Shown: positions 16,796 through 26,813, counted from the first letter of the stretch. The stretch is 46,557 nt of DNA from Gammaproteobacteria bacterium (GCA_030829955.1 JAURNY010000015.1:1-46557); one strand, 5' to 3'. Program-made: numbers and translations. Notes: generated by a model from the sequence alone, not told the origin.

Positions 16796-19060
16796 ATGTT
16801 AGATAAAGAACTGGAACAAACACTTAATGAAGCATTTAGAGAAGCAAGAGAACAACGTCATGAATATATGACTGTTGAACACTTGTTACTTGCATTGCTG
16901 GATAATCCATCAGCATCACAAGTGCTAAAAGCGTGTGGTGCAAATCTTAATAGCCTGCATAGTGAACTGGTAAAGTTTCTGGTAGAAAACTCAACAATCA
17001 TGGACGATCAGGAAGATCGCGAAACACAACCAACAATGGGTTTCCAGCGTGTATTACAACGCGCAGTATTTCATGTGCAATCTTCAGGTAAAAAAGAAGT
17101 TGCCGGTGCCAATGTATTGGTCGCAATATTTGGTGAACGCGAATCACATGCTGCTTATTTTTTAAGCCAGGAAAATGTAACCCGTCTCGATGTAGTGAAT
17201 TTTATCTCACATGGTATTGCCAAGATTGAAGATAATGAAGAATCCATTAACGAGAATGAAGAAGAGGTTCAGGCGGAAGAAGCTGGTAGCAATCCACTTG
17301 AAAACTTTGCTGTTAATCTGAATGAACAGGCAATGCAAGGAAAGATCGATCCATTGATTGGTCGCCAAACCGAAGTCCAACGTACCGTACAAATTCTTTG
17401 CAGAAGACGAAAAAACAATCCACTTTATGTTGGTGAAGCCGGCGTAGGTAAAACCGCAATCGCAGAAGGTCTGGCAAAATTAATCGTAGATGGTGATGTG
17501 CCGGAAGTATTATTGGATGCTGTTATTTATTCACTGGATTTGGGTGCATTATTAGCAGGCACAAAATATCGCGGTGACTTTGAAAAACGTCTTAAAGGCG
17601 TTGTAAATCAAATGAAGAAACAAAAAGGCGCCGTATTATTTATTGATGAAATTCACACTATTATCGGTGCAGGCGCTGCATCTGGCGGCGTAATGGATGC
17701 GTCTAATATTATTAAACCTGTATTGGCATCCGGCGAATTGAAATGTATCGGTTCAACAACCTATCAGGAATATCGTGGCATCTTTGAAAAAGATCGTGCA
17801 TTGGCAAGGCGTTTTCAAAAGATCGATGTGAATGAACCCAGCATTGATGAAACAGTAAAAATATTACAAGGCTTAAAATCACGCTTTGAAGATCATCATC
17901 ATGTACGTTATACCAATCAGGCATTAAGAACGGCTGCCGAGTTAACCGAGCGCTACATTAATGATCGACAATTACCGGATAAGGCAATTGATGTTATTGA
18001 TGAAGCTGGTGCTGCACAACAATTGTTAACTCCTTCCAAACGTAAAAAAACAATCAGTGTGCATGATATTGAAAATATTGTAGCGAAGATCGCGCGTATA
18101 CCAGCCAAGACCGTCACCTCTTCTGATAAAGATGTGATCAAAAATCTTGAACGTAACTTAAAGATGGTTGTATTTGGTCAGGATGAAGCGATAGCGACAC
18201 TAGGTAATGCGATTAAAATGTCACGTTCAGGCTTAGGCAATCCGGATAAACCGATTGGTAACTTCCTTTTTGCCGGCCCTACCGGTGTGGGTAAAACAGA
18301 AGTGACAAAACAACTAGCGATTCAAATGGGTGTCGAACTGGTTCGCTTTGATATGTCTGAATATATGGAACGCCATACTGTTTCAAGATTAATCGGTGCA
18401 CCTCCAGGTTATGTTGGTTTTGATCAAGGCGGGTTATTGACTGACTCTATTAATAAACAACCGCATTGTGTATTGTTGCTGGATGAAATGGAAAAGGCAC
18501 ATCCGGACGTGTTTAATTTGTTATTACAAGTTTTTGATCACGGTACACTAACCGATACCAATGGCCGTAAAACAGATTTTCGTAATGTGATTATTGTCAT
18601 GACCACCAATGCCGGTGCAGAGAGAATGAGCCGTGCATCGGTTGGTTTTACACAACAGGATCATAGTGGCGATTCAATGGAAACGATTAAGCAGACCTTT
18701 AGTCCCGAGTTTCGAAATCGTCTGGATGCCATCATTCAATTCAAACCACTTGAACAACGTAATATTACCAATGTGGTTGATAAATTCCTGATCGAGCTAG
18801 AAGCACAACTTGAAGCGAAGAAAGTGACTGTTGAAGTCACCGACGAAGCACGTGAATGGCTGGCAGTAAATGGTTATGACAAGATCATGGGCGCAAGACC
18901 AATGGCAAGATTGATTCAGGATAATGTTAAACGACCACTTGCGGAAGAATTATTGTTTGGAAAACTCGAACATGGTGGTCATGTCATCGTTGAATTGAAG
19001 AACGATAATATCGCTGTTCGTATTGCTGAAGATGAAGTGTTGGAAGACTCTGTTAATTAA
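16796..19060 (+). CDS. clpA: ATP-dependent Clp protease ATP-binding subunit ClpA
   Basis: ClpA is the AAA+ unfoldase that feeds substrates to ClpP. The 754 aa product has an N-terminal Clp repeat domain (about residues 1-145), an acidic linker (about 146-165), and two AAA+ modules with Walker A motifs GEAGVGKT (213-220) and GPTGVGKT (494-501) and Walker B motifs LFIDEIH and LLLDEME. It lacks the ClpB middle coiled coil, and clpS lies upstream, both confirming ClpA. It ends by overlapping the argA stop on the other strand by 8 bases. Confidence 0.96.
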   Translation: MLDKELEQTLNEAFREAREQRHEYMTVEHLLLALLDNPSASQVLKACGANLNSLHSELVKFLVENSTIMDDQEDRETQPTMGFQRVLQRAVFHVQSSGKKEVAGANVLVAIFGERESHAAYFLSQENVTRLDVVNFISHGIAKIEDNEESINENEEEVQAEEAGSNPLENFAVNLNEQAMQGKIDPLIGRQTEVQRTVQILCRRRKNNPLYVGEAGVGKTAIAEGLAKLIVDGDVPEVLLDAVIYSLDLGALLAGTKYRGDFEKRLKGVVNQMKKQKGAVLFIDEIHTIIGAGAASGGVMDASNIIKPVLASGELKCIGSTTYQEYRGIFEKDRALARRFQKIDVNEPSIDETVKILQGLKSRFEDHHHVRYTNQALRTAAELTERYINDRQLPDKAIDVIDEAGAAQQLLTPSKRKKTISVHDIENIVAKIARIPAKTVTSSDKDVIKNLERNLKMVVFGQDEAIATLGNAIKMSRSGLGNPDKPIGNFLFAGPTGVGKTEVTKQLAIQMGVELVRFDMSEYMERHTVSRLIGAPPGYVGFDQGGLLTDSINKQPHCVLLLDEMEKAHPDVFNLLLQVFDHGTLTDTNGRKTDFRNVIIVMTTNAGAERMSRASVGFTQQDHSGDSMETIKQTFSPEFRNRLDAIIQFKPLEQRNITNVVDKFLIELEAQLEAKKVTVEVTDEAREWLAVNGYDKIMGARPMARLIQDNVKRPLAEELLFGKLEHGGHVIVELKNDNIAVRIAEDEVLEDSVN

Positions 19061-20372
19061 GCTGTTTTAGCATAACTTTTGAGTTACGCTGATAGTCGTA
19101 CAATTCTTTTTTCTTCACGGGTAACGATTCTGTTGCTATTTCTGCAAAACCTTTTTCGATAAACCAGTGTGATGTTTGCGTTGTTAACGCAATTAATTCC
19201 TTTGCCCCCTTTTCTACCGCAAGCATTTCCATATATTTATAAAGCTTGTCACCCATGGATTGGTTTTGATAATCAGGATGGACTGCCATACAGGCAATCT
19301 CCATAATATGTTCATCTGCATAATTATGTAATGCAGCACACGCGATCACAGTACCATCACGAACCAATACTTTATAATCCTGAATATCAGCTTCAATAGT
19401 TTCTCTTGTACGTTTGATTAATATGCCTTCTTGTTCCAGTGGAGAGATCAATTCGCAGATACCACCAATATCATTGGCATTTGCCTGTCTTACCATATCA
19501 AACGGCATGCTACTTAATAATGTACCGATACCATCACGGGTAAATAATTCCTGCAACAATGCACCGTCTACTTCATTATTGACATAATGAATACGCTCGA
19601 CACCGAATTCACAAGCTTTAATCCCTTGTGCCAATGCCGTTGCCGGTGTTTCATCCACATTATAATGTCCTGGCTCTAATAATGTTTTTGCCTGCTCGCA
19701 GGTTAATTGACGTATGATATTGTCTGCTTCGTCTTTTAATTCTCTTACGCTGCTGAGCATAATTAACTTGTCTGCTTTAATTTTAATTGCGACTTGTGCA
19801 GCCACTTCAATCGAACTCAAATTAAAGATTTCACCTGTCGATGAATAACCCAATGGCGTCACTAAAACGATGTCATTTGAATCTAGTCGTTTATTGATTG
19901 TGTCATGCTCTACACTTCTGACACGACCCGTTAATTTAAAGTCGATACCATTGACGACACCATAAGGTCTGCCCGTCACATAATTACCGGATGCAACAGT
20001 TATATCTGTACGTGGCATGGTTGAATTCTGCACGCCCATCGACAATAACGCTTCAATCTGAATCTTTGCTTCACCGACAGCCTGTTTCACACTGGTAATT
20101 GATGCTTCGTCAGTTACGCGTAAGGCTTCACAATATTGCGGTGTAATATTTTTTTCTTTTAATAAGGCATCGATTTGTGGACGCACTCCAAAGACCAGTA
20201 CTAACTTAATACCCAAACTGTGTAGCAAGGCAAGATCATGGATCAAATGCTGGAAATTATTCGAGGCAATAATCTCACCACCCATCTGGATGACAAAACG
20301 CTTGTCATGATGCGCATGAATATAAGGCGCTGCATCTCGGAATAATTCAACAAATGTTTGTTTATCACTCAT
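19053..20372 (-). CDS. argA: Amino-acid N-acetyltransferase (N-acetylglutamate synthase)
   Basis: ArgA acetylates glutamate with acetyl-CoA, the first step of arginine synthesis. The 439 aa product has an amino-acid-kinase-like domain (about residues 20-280, FVIQMGGEII, LHSLGIKLVLVFGVRPQID), which in relatives binds the arginine inhibitor, and a C-terminal GNAT domain (about 290-435, AVHPDYQNQSMGDKLYKYME). It aligns across its length with Escherichia coli ArgA. I choose the ATG at 20372, two bases after the argE stop; a TTG at 20387 would overlap argE. It is downstream of argE in one operon. Confidence 0.95.
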   Translation of the reverse strand: MSDKQTFVELFRDAAPYIHAHHDKRFVIQMGGEIIASNNFQHLIHDLALLHSLGIKLVLVFGVRPQIDALLKEKNITPQYCEALRVTDEASITSVKQAVGEAKIQIEALLSMGVQNSTMPRTDITVASGNYVTGRPYGVVNGIDFKLTGRVRSVEHDTINKRLDSNDIVLVTPLGYSSTGEIFNLSSIEVAAQVAIKIKADKLIMLSSVRELKDEADNIIRQLTCEQAKTLLEPGHYNVDETPATALAQGIKACEFGVERIHYVNNEVDGALLQELFTRDGIGTLLSSMPFDMVRQANANDIGGICELISPLEQEGILIKRTRETIEADIQDYKVLVRDGTVIACAALHNYADEHIMEIACMAVHPDYQNQSMGDKLYKYMEMLAVEKGAKELIALTTQTSHWFIEKGFAEIATESLPVKKKELYDYQRNSKVMLKQLN

Positions 20373-20374
20373 GT

Positions 20375-21532
20375 TTACTTGCCACAAAACTGCATTATTA
20401 ATTTTGAAAGTACATCGATCATCGGTTCGATTCGTTCTTGTTGTAAATATTCATTCGGTTGATGTGCCACATCAATATCACCTGGACCAAGGATAACGGT
20501 TTCCATGCCCATGTCATTAAAAAATGGTCCTTCAGTACAATACGTCACACAAGCAGAGTGATGACCGGTTAATGTCTCACTGTGTTTAACGATTTCACTA
20601 TGCATATCAGTATGCATTGGCGGCACGGGTAGAACCTTACTAGTGAAATCCAGTTTCAACCCAGTATTATCCAGTGCATCCTGAATTCTTTCTTTTAGTG
20701 ATTTTTGTAATTCAGTTGTATCCATACCAGGCATCACACGTAGATCCAGCGATAGTTCGCACTCGGCACAGATACGATTAGGACTATCGCCGCCGTGAAT
20801 TCTACCAAAATTCATCGTCGGCACAGGCACTTTAAAAGAATCATCATAAAAGCTTGCCTGTAATTCAGTTCGCCACTGCATCAACGAGGTCATCACCATA
20901 TGCATGCCTTCCATTGCACTATTACCAAATGCAGGGTTGCTTGAGTGACCTGAACGACCCGTTAATTTGAATGACTCAATAATAATACCCTTATGTGAAT
21001 GGATCGGATTAAGACCTGTCGGCTCACCAATAATACAGTAATCACCCTTCACACTCTCACGGGTTAATATTCTGGCACCATTCATAGTGCTTTCTTCATC
21101 TGCTGTCGCGACAATAGTTAATCGTTTTTGCAACTTCGCGATTTCAATTCTTTTTAATGCTTCAAGAATTATCGGAAAAAAACTTTTCATGTCGGCGGTG
21201 CCGAGTCCGTAATAATTTTCATCTTTACTGGTTAATTTAAATGGATCCGTATCCCAACCACTTTCATCAAATGGAACAGTATCGGTATGTCCAGATAACA
21301 CCAAGCCGGATCGTTGTTCTACAGAACCTAATGTCGCGATCAAATTAAATTTGTCGGGATTCTGACTGACGGCGACGATTTCACAGGCAAAACCGAGCCC
21401 ATGAAACCAGTTGGCAAGCGCGTCTATTACCTGCTGATTACTTTGATCGTGAGCAGGATCAATGCTGCTGACCGATGGAATCGCTATCAGATCGGCAAAA
21501 CATGACTCAAAATCCGGTGTTTTTATCATCAA
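20375..21532 (-). CDS. argE: Acetylornithine deacetylase
   Basis: ArgE releases ornithine from N-acetylornithine in the linear arginine pathway. This 385 aa M20 metallopeptidase shows the two-zinc ligands His82 and Asp84 (SGHTDTVPFD), Asp114 (GLGTADMKSF), Glu146/Glu147 (ADEESTMNG) and a distal His in IDVAHQPNEYL. Adjacency to argA supports ArgE over DapE, and dapE is present elsewhere in the window. It is divergent from ilvD with 72 bases between. No clear arginine-repressor box is visible there. Confidence 0.94.
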   Translation of the reverse strand: MMIKTPDFESCFADLIAIPSVSSIDPAHDQSNQQVIDALANWFHGLGFACEIVAVSQNPDKFNLIATLGSVEQRSGLVLSGHTDTVPFDESGWDTDPFKLTSKDENYYGLGTADMKSFFPIILEALKRIEIAKLQKRLTIVATADEESTMNGARILTRESVKGDYCIIGEPTGLNPIHSHKGIIIESFKLTGRSGHSSNPAFGNSAMEGMHMVMTSLMQWRTELQASFYDDSFKVPVPTMNFGRIHGGDSPNRICAECELSLDLRVMPGMDTTELQKSLKERIQDALDNTGLKLDFTSKVLPVPPMHTDMHSEIVKHSETLTGHHSACVTYCTEGPFFNDMGMETVILGPGDIDVAHQPNEYLQQERIEPMIDVLSKLIMQFCGK

Positions 21533-21604
21533 TATTCTTTATGAAACAGCTAAGTCCATGTATTCTAACGCACCTTTGCTAACCGACCGAAATGTAATTT
21601 AAAA

Positions 21605-23284
21605 ATGTCTAATAAACTCAATAAATATTCATCCGTTATCACACAACAAAAATCACAGGGCGCGTCACAAGCCATGCTTTATGGCACAGGCATGACAGAA
21701 GCCGATATGGACAAGGCGCAGGTAGGTATTTCAAGTGTCTGGTACGACGGAAATACCTGCAATATGCATCTGAATGACCTTGCTGTAAAAGTAAAAGAAG
21801 GTGTCGCAAAAGCAGGACTAGTTGGCATGCGTTTTAATACGATTGGCGTGAGTGATGGGATATCGAATGGCACAGATGGTATGAGTTATTCATTACAGTC
21901 ACGTGATTTAATTGCGGACTCAATTGAAACTGTCATGTCGGCACAATGGTATGACGCCAATATTTCTATCCCGGGGTGTGATAAAAATATGCCTGGCTGC
22001 ATCATGGCAATGGGTCGTTTAAATCGTCCTTCAATTATGATTTATGGTGGCACGATTAAACCGGGACATTATAAAGAACAGAAACTGGATATTATCTCTG
22101 CCTTTCAGGCCTATGGAGAATTTATCGCCGGAAGTATCAGTGATGATGAACGCATGGAAGTTGTAAAGAAGTCATGCCCTGGACCAGGTGCTTGTGGTGG
22201 TATGTATACCGCAAATACCATGGCATCTGCGATTGAAGCACTGGGTATGTCACTTCCTTATTCTTCTTGTACGCCGGCAGTAGATCCCGGCAAAGTCGAG
22301 GAATGTTTGAATGCCGGTGAAGCAATTAAAAATCTTCTCGAAAAGGATATTAAGCCGCGCGACATCATGACCCGTAAAGCATTTGAAAATGCCATGGTGA
22401 TTATTATCGCACTCGGTGGCTCAACCAATGCCGTATTACATTTAATTGCCATGGCCAGAGCAGTGGATGTTGAATTAACGATTGATGCCTTTCAGGCAGT
22501 TAGTGATCGTGTTCCGTTTATTGCTGACTTAAAACCAAGCGGTAAATATGTCATGGAAGATCTACATAATATTGGCGGTGTACCTGCAGTGATGAAATAT
22601 CTGTTGGAGAAAGGTTTGATTAATGGCGATTGTCTAACCGTCACAGGTAAAACCATAAAAGAAAATCTTGCTGATGTGCCCAGACTAAAAGAAGGTCAGA
22701 ACATCATTACAACGCTTGATAAACCAATTAAAGATTCGGGGCATATCCGAATATTAAAAGGTAACTTTGCTCCGGAAGGTTCGGTTGCAAAAATTACCGG
22801 TAAAGAAGGATTAACCTTTTCAGGGCCTGCCCGCGTATTTGATTCTGAAGAAGATATGATAAAAGCGCTGGAAGATAAAAAAATTGAAAAAGGCTGTGTG
22901 ATCATTATTCGCTATGAAGGCCCTAAAGGCGGTCCGGGTATGCCAGAAATGTTAAAACCAACTTCAGCTGTTATGGGCGCAGGTTTAGGTAAGGATGTTG
23001 CCATGATTACTGATGGTCGTTTTTCAGGTGGTTCACACGGTTTTATCATTGGACATGTTGCACCGGAAGCTCAGGAAGGCGGTCCCATCGCATTGGTTAA
23101 AGATGGCGACATCATCAGGATTGATGCAACTAAAAACTCGATTGATGTTGATATTACCGATGAAGAAATGCAAAAACGTAAAAGCGAATGGGTAATGCCG
23201 GCTTATAAGGCGACTCGAGGAACCTTATATAAATATATCAAGAACGTAAAATCTGCATCAGAAGGTTGTGTCACTGACGAATAA
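21605..23284 (+). CDS. ilvD: Dihydroxy-acid dehydratase
   Basis: IlvD dehydrates dihydroxy-acids to the 2-keto acid precursors of valine, leucine and isoleucine. The 559 aa product is of the shorter class, many of which carry a [2Fe-2S] cluster, rather than the about 616 aa enteric form. Cluster cysteines are seen at 52 (DGNTCN), 125 ([10 protein letters not shown]) and 197 ([16 protein letters not shown]). The C-terminal [20 protein letters not shown] is also typical. No Shine-Dalgarno sequence is evident before the ATG. The gene ends with a strong terminator. Confidence 0.96.
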   Translation: MSNKLNKYSSVITQQKSQGASQAMLYGTGMTEADMDKAQVGISSVWYDGNTCNMHLNDLAVKVKEGVAKAGLVGMRFNTIGVSDGISNGTDGMSYSLQSRDLIADSIETVMSAQWYDANISIPGCDKNMPGCIMAMGRLNRPSIMIYGGTIKPGHYKEQKLDIISAFQAYGEFIAGSISDDERMEVVKKSCPGPGACGGMYTANTMASAIEALGMSLPYSSCTPAVDPGKVEECLNAGEAIKNLLEKDIKPRDIMTRKAFENAMVIIIALGGSTNAVLHLIAMARAVDVELTIDAFQAVSDRVPFIADLKPSGKYVMEDLHNIGGVPAVMKYLLEKGLINGDCLTVTGKTIKENLADVPRLKEGQNIITTLDKPIKDSGHIRILKGNFAPEGSVAKITGKEGLTFSGPARVFDSEEDMIKALEDKKIEKGCVIIIRYEGPKGGPGMPEMLKPTSAVMGAGLGKDVAMITDGRFSGGSHGFIIGHVAPEAQEGGPIALVKDGDIIRIDATKNSIDVDITDEEMQKRKSEWVMPAYKATRGTLYKYIKNVKSASEGCVTDE

Positions 23285-23306
23285 CTTTTTATTAAACCTA
23301 AAGTTT

Positions 23307-23334
23307 AAAGAGCCGCTGTTGCGGCTCTTTTTTT
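23307..23334 (+). terminator. Intrinsic terminator of ilvD
   Basis: AAAGAGCCGC (23307-23316) pairs perfectly with GCGGCTCTTT (23321-23330) around TGTT and is followed by more T residues, 22 bases after the ilvD stop. It lies between ilvD and a convergent gene and could serve both strands. Confidence 0.93.
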
Positions 23335-23349
23335 ATTCATTAGAAATAA

Positions 23350-24024
23350 TTAACGCGGTGGATCAATATTATTATTAATTGAGGTATTGATTCGAAACCA
23401 ACCGGCGACGGCATATCGATCACGATTTGCCATCAATACCTCATGCGGAAACTCTTCACTTAGAAACGCCACAAATGTCCCCATTAATGGCACTACCTTA
23501 ACCCCTTCCTTGTCATGGTCATCTTTGTATATTACCAACTCACCACCATCATCAGCAGTCCAGTCAGAATTAAGATAAGCAACGACTGATAGAACGCGAT
23601 TTTCCTCACCTCGAAAGGCATCATAATGACGTTTGTAGTAATCACCACAACCATAATGAGAAAAGTGACTTTCAAATGAGAATAAACCCAGAAACAATCT
23701 TTGATTTAAATAGTGTTGCAATGCTGTTATCCATTTCAACCATTGCTTACCTGCATCAGAGTTACCCGCTATCCAGCAAATCTCATCCGTTCGAACAAAT
23801 TTATTTTTTATATAATCATCACTTCGCCCGATACCGGCATTTTTGAATTTATCAGCATCCATCTTTAGCAAATGCAGAAACAGCGAACTCGTTAAGTCCT
23901 CTGGTAAAACACCTAGATGAATACTATAACCTTGTCGCTCGATATCGTTTGCGATAAGTTCGAACAACACATCACAGTTATAATGATCTTTAGAATTCGT
24001 AAATATTGTTTCTACGCTAAGCAA
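23350..24024 (-). CDS. 2OG-Fe(II) oxygenase, prolyl-hydroxylase-like
   Basis: This 224 aa protein has a double-stranded beta-helix dioxygenase domain in its C-terminal half. The iron ligands are His133 and Asp135 (KRHYDAF) and His194 (EFPHEVL); Arg203 (RDRYAVAGWFR) would bind 2-oxoglutarate. Segments such as RVLSVVAYLN and DGGELVIY are typical of the SM-20/prolyl-4-hydroxylase group. The substrate is unknown. The start is a TTG at 24024 with AAGGA about 8 bases upstream; the first internal ATG is at residue 55. No partner gene is obvious; it ends against the ilvD terminator. Confidence 0.88.
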   Translation of the reverse strand: MLSVETIFTNSKDHYNCDVLFELIANDIERQGYSIHLGVLPEDLTSSLFLHLLKMDADKFKNAGIGRSDDYIKNKFVRTDEICWIAGNSDAGKQWLKWITALQHYLNQRLFLGLFSFESHFSHYGCGDYYKRHYDAFRGEENRVLSVVAYLNSDWTADDGGELVIYKDDHDKEGVKVVPLMGTFVAFLSEEFPHEVLMANRDRYAVAGWFRINTSINNNIDPPR

Positions 24025-24063
24025 ATTTCTGTCCTTCAGTTCACTAGCAGACGAATATATAGG

Positions 24064-24684
24064 TCAACTCATTGAGTCCTGATATTTTTTGTAATACTTC
24101 AATACCTTTCTAACATAGTTCTGGGTTTCCTTGTATGGCGGGATCTTTTTTCCATAACGAATTACAGCATTTTCGCCTGCATTATAAGCGGCAAGAGCCA
24201 ACGTCATATCGTTATTAAAAAGTTTTAATAAGTATTGTAAATATCGTGTACCCCCAAAAATATTTTCTTTCGGATTCTTGCGATTAACCACGCCATAGCG
24301 CTTGGCTGTTTCTGGCATGAGTTGCATCAATCCGACTGCACCTGCTCTTGAAATAGCGTTAGGATCGTACGAAGATTCAACAGTAATCACTGCATGTAAT
24401 AAGGCATGAGGGAGTTGGTAAAGTTTGGCTACACTGCGAATAGTTGGATCAAATTTTTTCTTATTTTTTAACAAATTAAAATTTTCAGGTAATTCTTTCG
24501 CCTCTTCCCAGCCCTTCCAAGTTTTTACCAATCGCTTGTAGCCTTCATGCGTTGGGTTATCAGTTAACATTAAATGCCCATGTTTATCGATATATTTATA
24601 GATATCAGCCTGCGCCAATGTGTTAACAAGGAAGAGCAGCATGATAACTATGGGAAAACAGTATAGACGTATTTTATTCTTCAT
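24064..24684 (-). CDS. Lytic transglycosylase with N-terminal DUF4124 domain
   Basis: This is a 206 aa exported enzyme that should cleave the glycan strands of peptidoglycan. A signal peptide (residues 1-26, ending LAQA) is followed by a short DUF4124 module (IYKYIDKHGHLMLTDNP) and an SLT family 1 domain. The catalytic Glu103 is in VESSYDPNAISRAGAVGLMQLMPETAKRYG, and ALAAYNAGENAV is the conserved distal motif. It lies downstream of pgpA on the same strand with 41 bases between and may be co-transcribed. Confidence 0.92.
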   Translation of the reverse strand: MKNKIRLYCFPIVIMLLFLVNTLAQADIYKYIDKHGHLMLTDNPTHEGYKRLVKTWKGWEEAKELPENFNLLKNKKKFDPTIRSVAKLYQLPHALLHAVITVESSYDPNAISRAGAVGLMQLMPETAKRYGVVNRKNPKENIFGGTRYLQYLLKLFNNDMTLALAAYNAGENAVIRYGKKIPPYKETQNYVRKVLKYYKKYQDSMS

Positions 24685-24725
24685 CAGTCGATAAATAATA
24701 AATTATTTCAGGTAACGCTTTAACT

Positions 24726-25217
24726 TTATAACAAATAGACGAAAAATTGAATTATCAACAAGGAAAAGATCGCGGCAACAATATCATCCAGCATAATTCC
24801 CAGACCACCTTTTACCTTGCTATCCAGCGCTGAAATCGGCCAGGGTTTTAAAATATCGAAAAATCTAAAAAGCAAAAATCCAACGACAATCCATTCCCAT
24901 GTTTTTGGAACCATAAACATCGTTATCCAAAACCCGACTATTTCGTCCCAGACAATGCTTGGGTGATCATGAACATCCATAGCGTTTGCTGATAAATGAC
25001 AAATAAAAACGCCAGCAATTATTGCTACCAGCAATATGATTCCATAGATACGCCAATCAAGCTGTGCCGGATACAAGAGATACAACAAGACACCCATAAC
25101 AGTCCCCATTGTTCCCGGCATTTTCGGCGACAAACCACTACCAAAACCAAATGCCAATAGATGCACCGGATTCAATAATAATTTTGCTGGAACTGCTTTA
25201 GGCTTCATGATGTCCAT
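24726..25217 (-). CDS. pgpA: Phosphatidylglycerophosphatase A
   Basis: PgpA dephosphorylates phosphatidylglycerophosphate to phosphatidylglycerol in the inner membrane. The 163 aa protein has the family start FGFGSGLSPKMPGTMGT, the acidic WDEIVGFWITMF motif, RFFDILKPWPI and the terminal GGLGIMLDDIVAA, plus several membrane segments. In many gammaproteobacteria pgpA follows thiL, but here it has a different neighbourhood. It is divergent from a secreted hypothetical gene with only 32 bases between. Confidence 0.94.
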   Translation of the reverse strand: MDIMKPKAVPAKLLLNPVHLLAFGFGSGLSPKMPGTMGTVMGVLLYLLYPAQLDWRIYGIILLVAIIAGVFICHLSANAMDVHDHPSIVWDEIVGFWITMFMVPKTWEWIVVGFLLFRFFDILKPWPISALDSKVKGGLGIMLDDIVAAIFSLLIIQFFVYLL

Positions 25218-25249
25218 AATTTATAAATAATTATCTATTATCCGAACCC

Positions 25250-25627
25250 ATGCGTACATTTTTTTTCATTATATCAGTCATCATATTCCAAAAATCATTG
25301 GCAAATGAAGCCGATGTAATTGCCGCAGAGGCAGAAGCTATTGATGGAGACTTTTATAAAATTACTGTAACAATAAGGCATAAGGATCAAGGTTGGGATC
25401 ACTTTGTAAAAGGTTGGCAAGTATTGGATAGTAACGGTAAGGTATTGGGAACGCATGGATTAAGACATCCTCATGTCAATGAACAACCATTTACCCGCTC
25501 ATCAACAATGATCATACCTGCAAATGTTAATGAAGTTACAATACGCGCAATAGATTCTGTACATGAAATTGGCGGCAACGAATTATTACTTTATATCAAT
25601 AAGGACACTAAAAATGAGACTGATTAG
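25250..25627 (+). CDS. Secreted conserved hypothetical protein
   Basis: This is a 125 aa protein with a signal peptide (about residues 1-18, cleaved near SLANEA). The mature part has the pattern TVTIRHKDQGWDHFVKGW, then LGTHGLRHPHVNEQPFTRS and VTIRAIDSVHEIGGNE, which I recognise as a recurrent conserved hypothetical in proteobacteria, probably a small beta-sandwich. The conserved HPHVNEQPF could bind a metal, but this is inference. The following gene starts inside its last codons (14-base overlap), so the two are expressed together. No function is known to me. Confidence 0.75.
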   Translation: MRTFFFIISVIIFQKSLANEADVIAAEAEAIDGDFYKITVTIRHKDQGWDHFVKGWQVLDSNGKVLGTHGLRHPHVNEQPFTRSSTMIIPANVNEVTIRAIDSVHEIGGNELLLYINKDTKNETD

Positions 25628-26414
25628 TACACTGATTTTTATATTAGGTTTTTCATCCATAGCCATTGCTGATTCAGGTAATGCGATTCAACAAGCTGTA
25701 AATGCTAAACATAGATCAGTTGAAAATGTTGCACGTGATCAATATCGCCACCCTGCAGAAACATTGGCATTTTTTGGAATCGAACCCAACATGAGTGTAT
25801 TGGAAATTTTGCCGGGCCGTGGTTGGTATACTGAGATTCTGGCACCACTACTGAAGGAGCAAGGCAAATTAACCATTGCTCATTTCGGCAGTAATAATCC
25901 TAATGAATATTTACGTGGTATTTATTTAAATCATGTTTCCTTGCTTGAAGCGAATTCAGATATTTATGGTGAAGTTAAAGTCGTTGATTTTCAGGATGGG
26001 GATAATTATCTGGAGATAATTCCAGATAATTCGCAGGATATGGTAGTTACTTTTCGCAGTGCACATAACTGGATTCGTTATGGCGGTATTGAAAAAATAT
26101 ATCCCGCTATATATCGCGTACTTAAAAAAGGCGGGATATTGGGTGTTGTACAGCATCGTGCCAGCGATGAAGATGATTACACACAATCTGCAGAAAAAGG
26201 TTACGTACCCGAACCATATCTAATTAAATTACTGGAAGACATCGGTTTTGAGCTGGTTGAAAAATCAGAAATCAACGCCAACCCAAATGACTTAAGGAAT
26301 CACCCTGATGGTGTGTGGAGTCTTCCTCCCAGTTTACGCACAAAAGGTAAAGAAGCTGAGTTTCTGGCTATCGGTGAAAGTGATCGAATGACCTTGCGTT
26401 TTATAAAATTATGA
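25614..26414 (+). CDS. Probably exported class I methyltransferase-fold protein
   Basis: With the start at 25614 (AAGGA 9 bases upstream) this is 266 aa. The first 19 residues are a signal peptide (MRLISTLIFILGFSSIAIA), so the protein should act in the periplasm or be membrane-tethered. The rest resembles a class I SAM-dependent methyltransferase: MSVLEILPGRGWYTEILAPLL (AdoMet loop), an acidic VVDFQDGDNY region and YRVLKKGGILGVVQHR (post-motif III). Exported members of this COG4798-like group recur in proteobacteria, although periplasmic AdoMet is not expected, so catalysis is doubtful. It overlaps both neighbouring genes. Confidence 0.82.
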   Translation: MRLISTLIFILGFSSIAIADSGNAIQQAVNAKHRSVENVARDQYRHPAETLAFFGIEPNMSVLEILPGRGWYTEILAPLLKEQGKLTIAHFGSNNPNEYLRGIYLNHVSLLEANSDIYGEVKVVDFQDGDNYLEIIPDNSQDMVVTFRSAHNWIRYGGIEKIYPAIYRVLKKGGILGVVQHRASDEDDYTQSAEKGYVPEPYLIKLLEDIGFELVEKSEINANPNDLRNHPDGVWSLPPSLRTKGKEAEFLAIGESDRMTLRFIKL

Positions 26415-26809
26415 TGGAGATGCATGCAACCGCTAGATGGTTTCTGGCACTTGGTGCCAGTAATGCGATGCTGGCAGTGATACTCGGCGCCTTTGGCGCA
26501 CATGCGTTAAAGTACAAACTTGATGAAGGAATGCTGGCCATTTACCAAACGGGCAATGATTATCACTTTTATCATGCACTTGGCTTAATATTTATCGGCA
26601 TTATTTCCATACTGATTCCGACGACTATCTGGATAAAAATATCCGGTTGGGCAATGTTGTCCGGGATTGTTTTATTTTGTGTTAGTCTTTATTGCCTGAG
26701 TATATTTAATGTTCGTTGGCTTGGCATGATTACCCCGTTTGGCGGTTTATTATTTATCATCGCCTGGGCTACATTATGTATTGCTGTATTTAACGCTGAA
26801 TTAGATTGA
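26411..26809 (+). CDS. DUF423 (YgdD-like) membrane protein
   Basis: This 132 aa protein has four hydrophobic segments and the family signatures GASNAMLAVILGAFGAHALK, TGNDYHFYHALGL and MITPFGGLLFIIAWATL, matching DUF423/YgdD (131 aa in Escherichia coli). The function is unknown. Its ATG at 26411 overlaps the preceding stop (ATGATG at 26411-26416); ATGs at 26414 and 26420 are alternatives that change only the first three residues. Confidence 0.9.
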   Translation: MMEMHATARWFLALGASNAMLAVILGAFGAHALKYKLDEGMLAIYQTGNDYHFYHALGLIFIGIISILIPTTIWIKISGWAMLSGIVLFCVSLYCLSIFNVRWLGMITPFGGLLFIIAWATLCIAVFNAELD

Positions 26810-26813
26810 AAAA

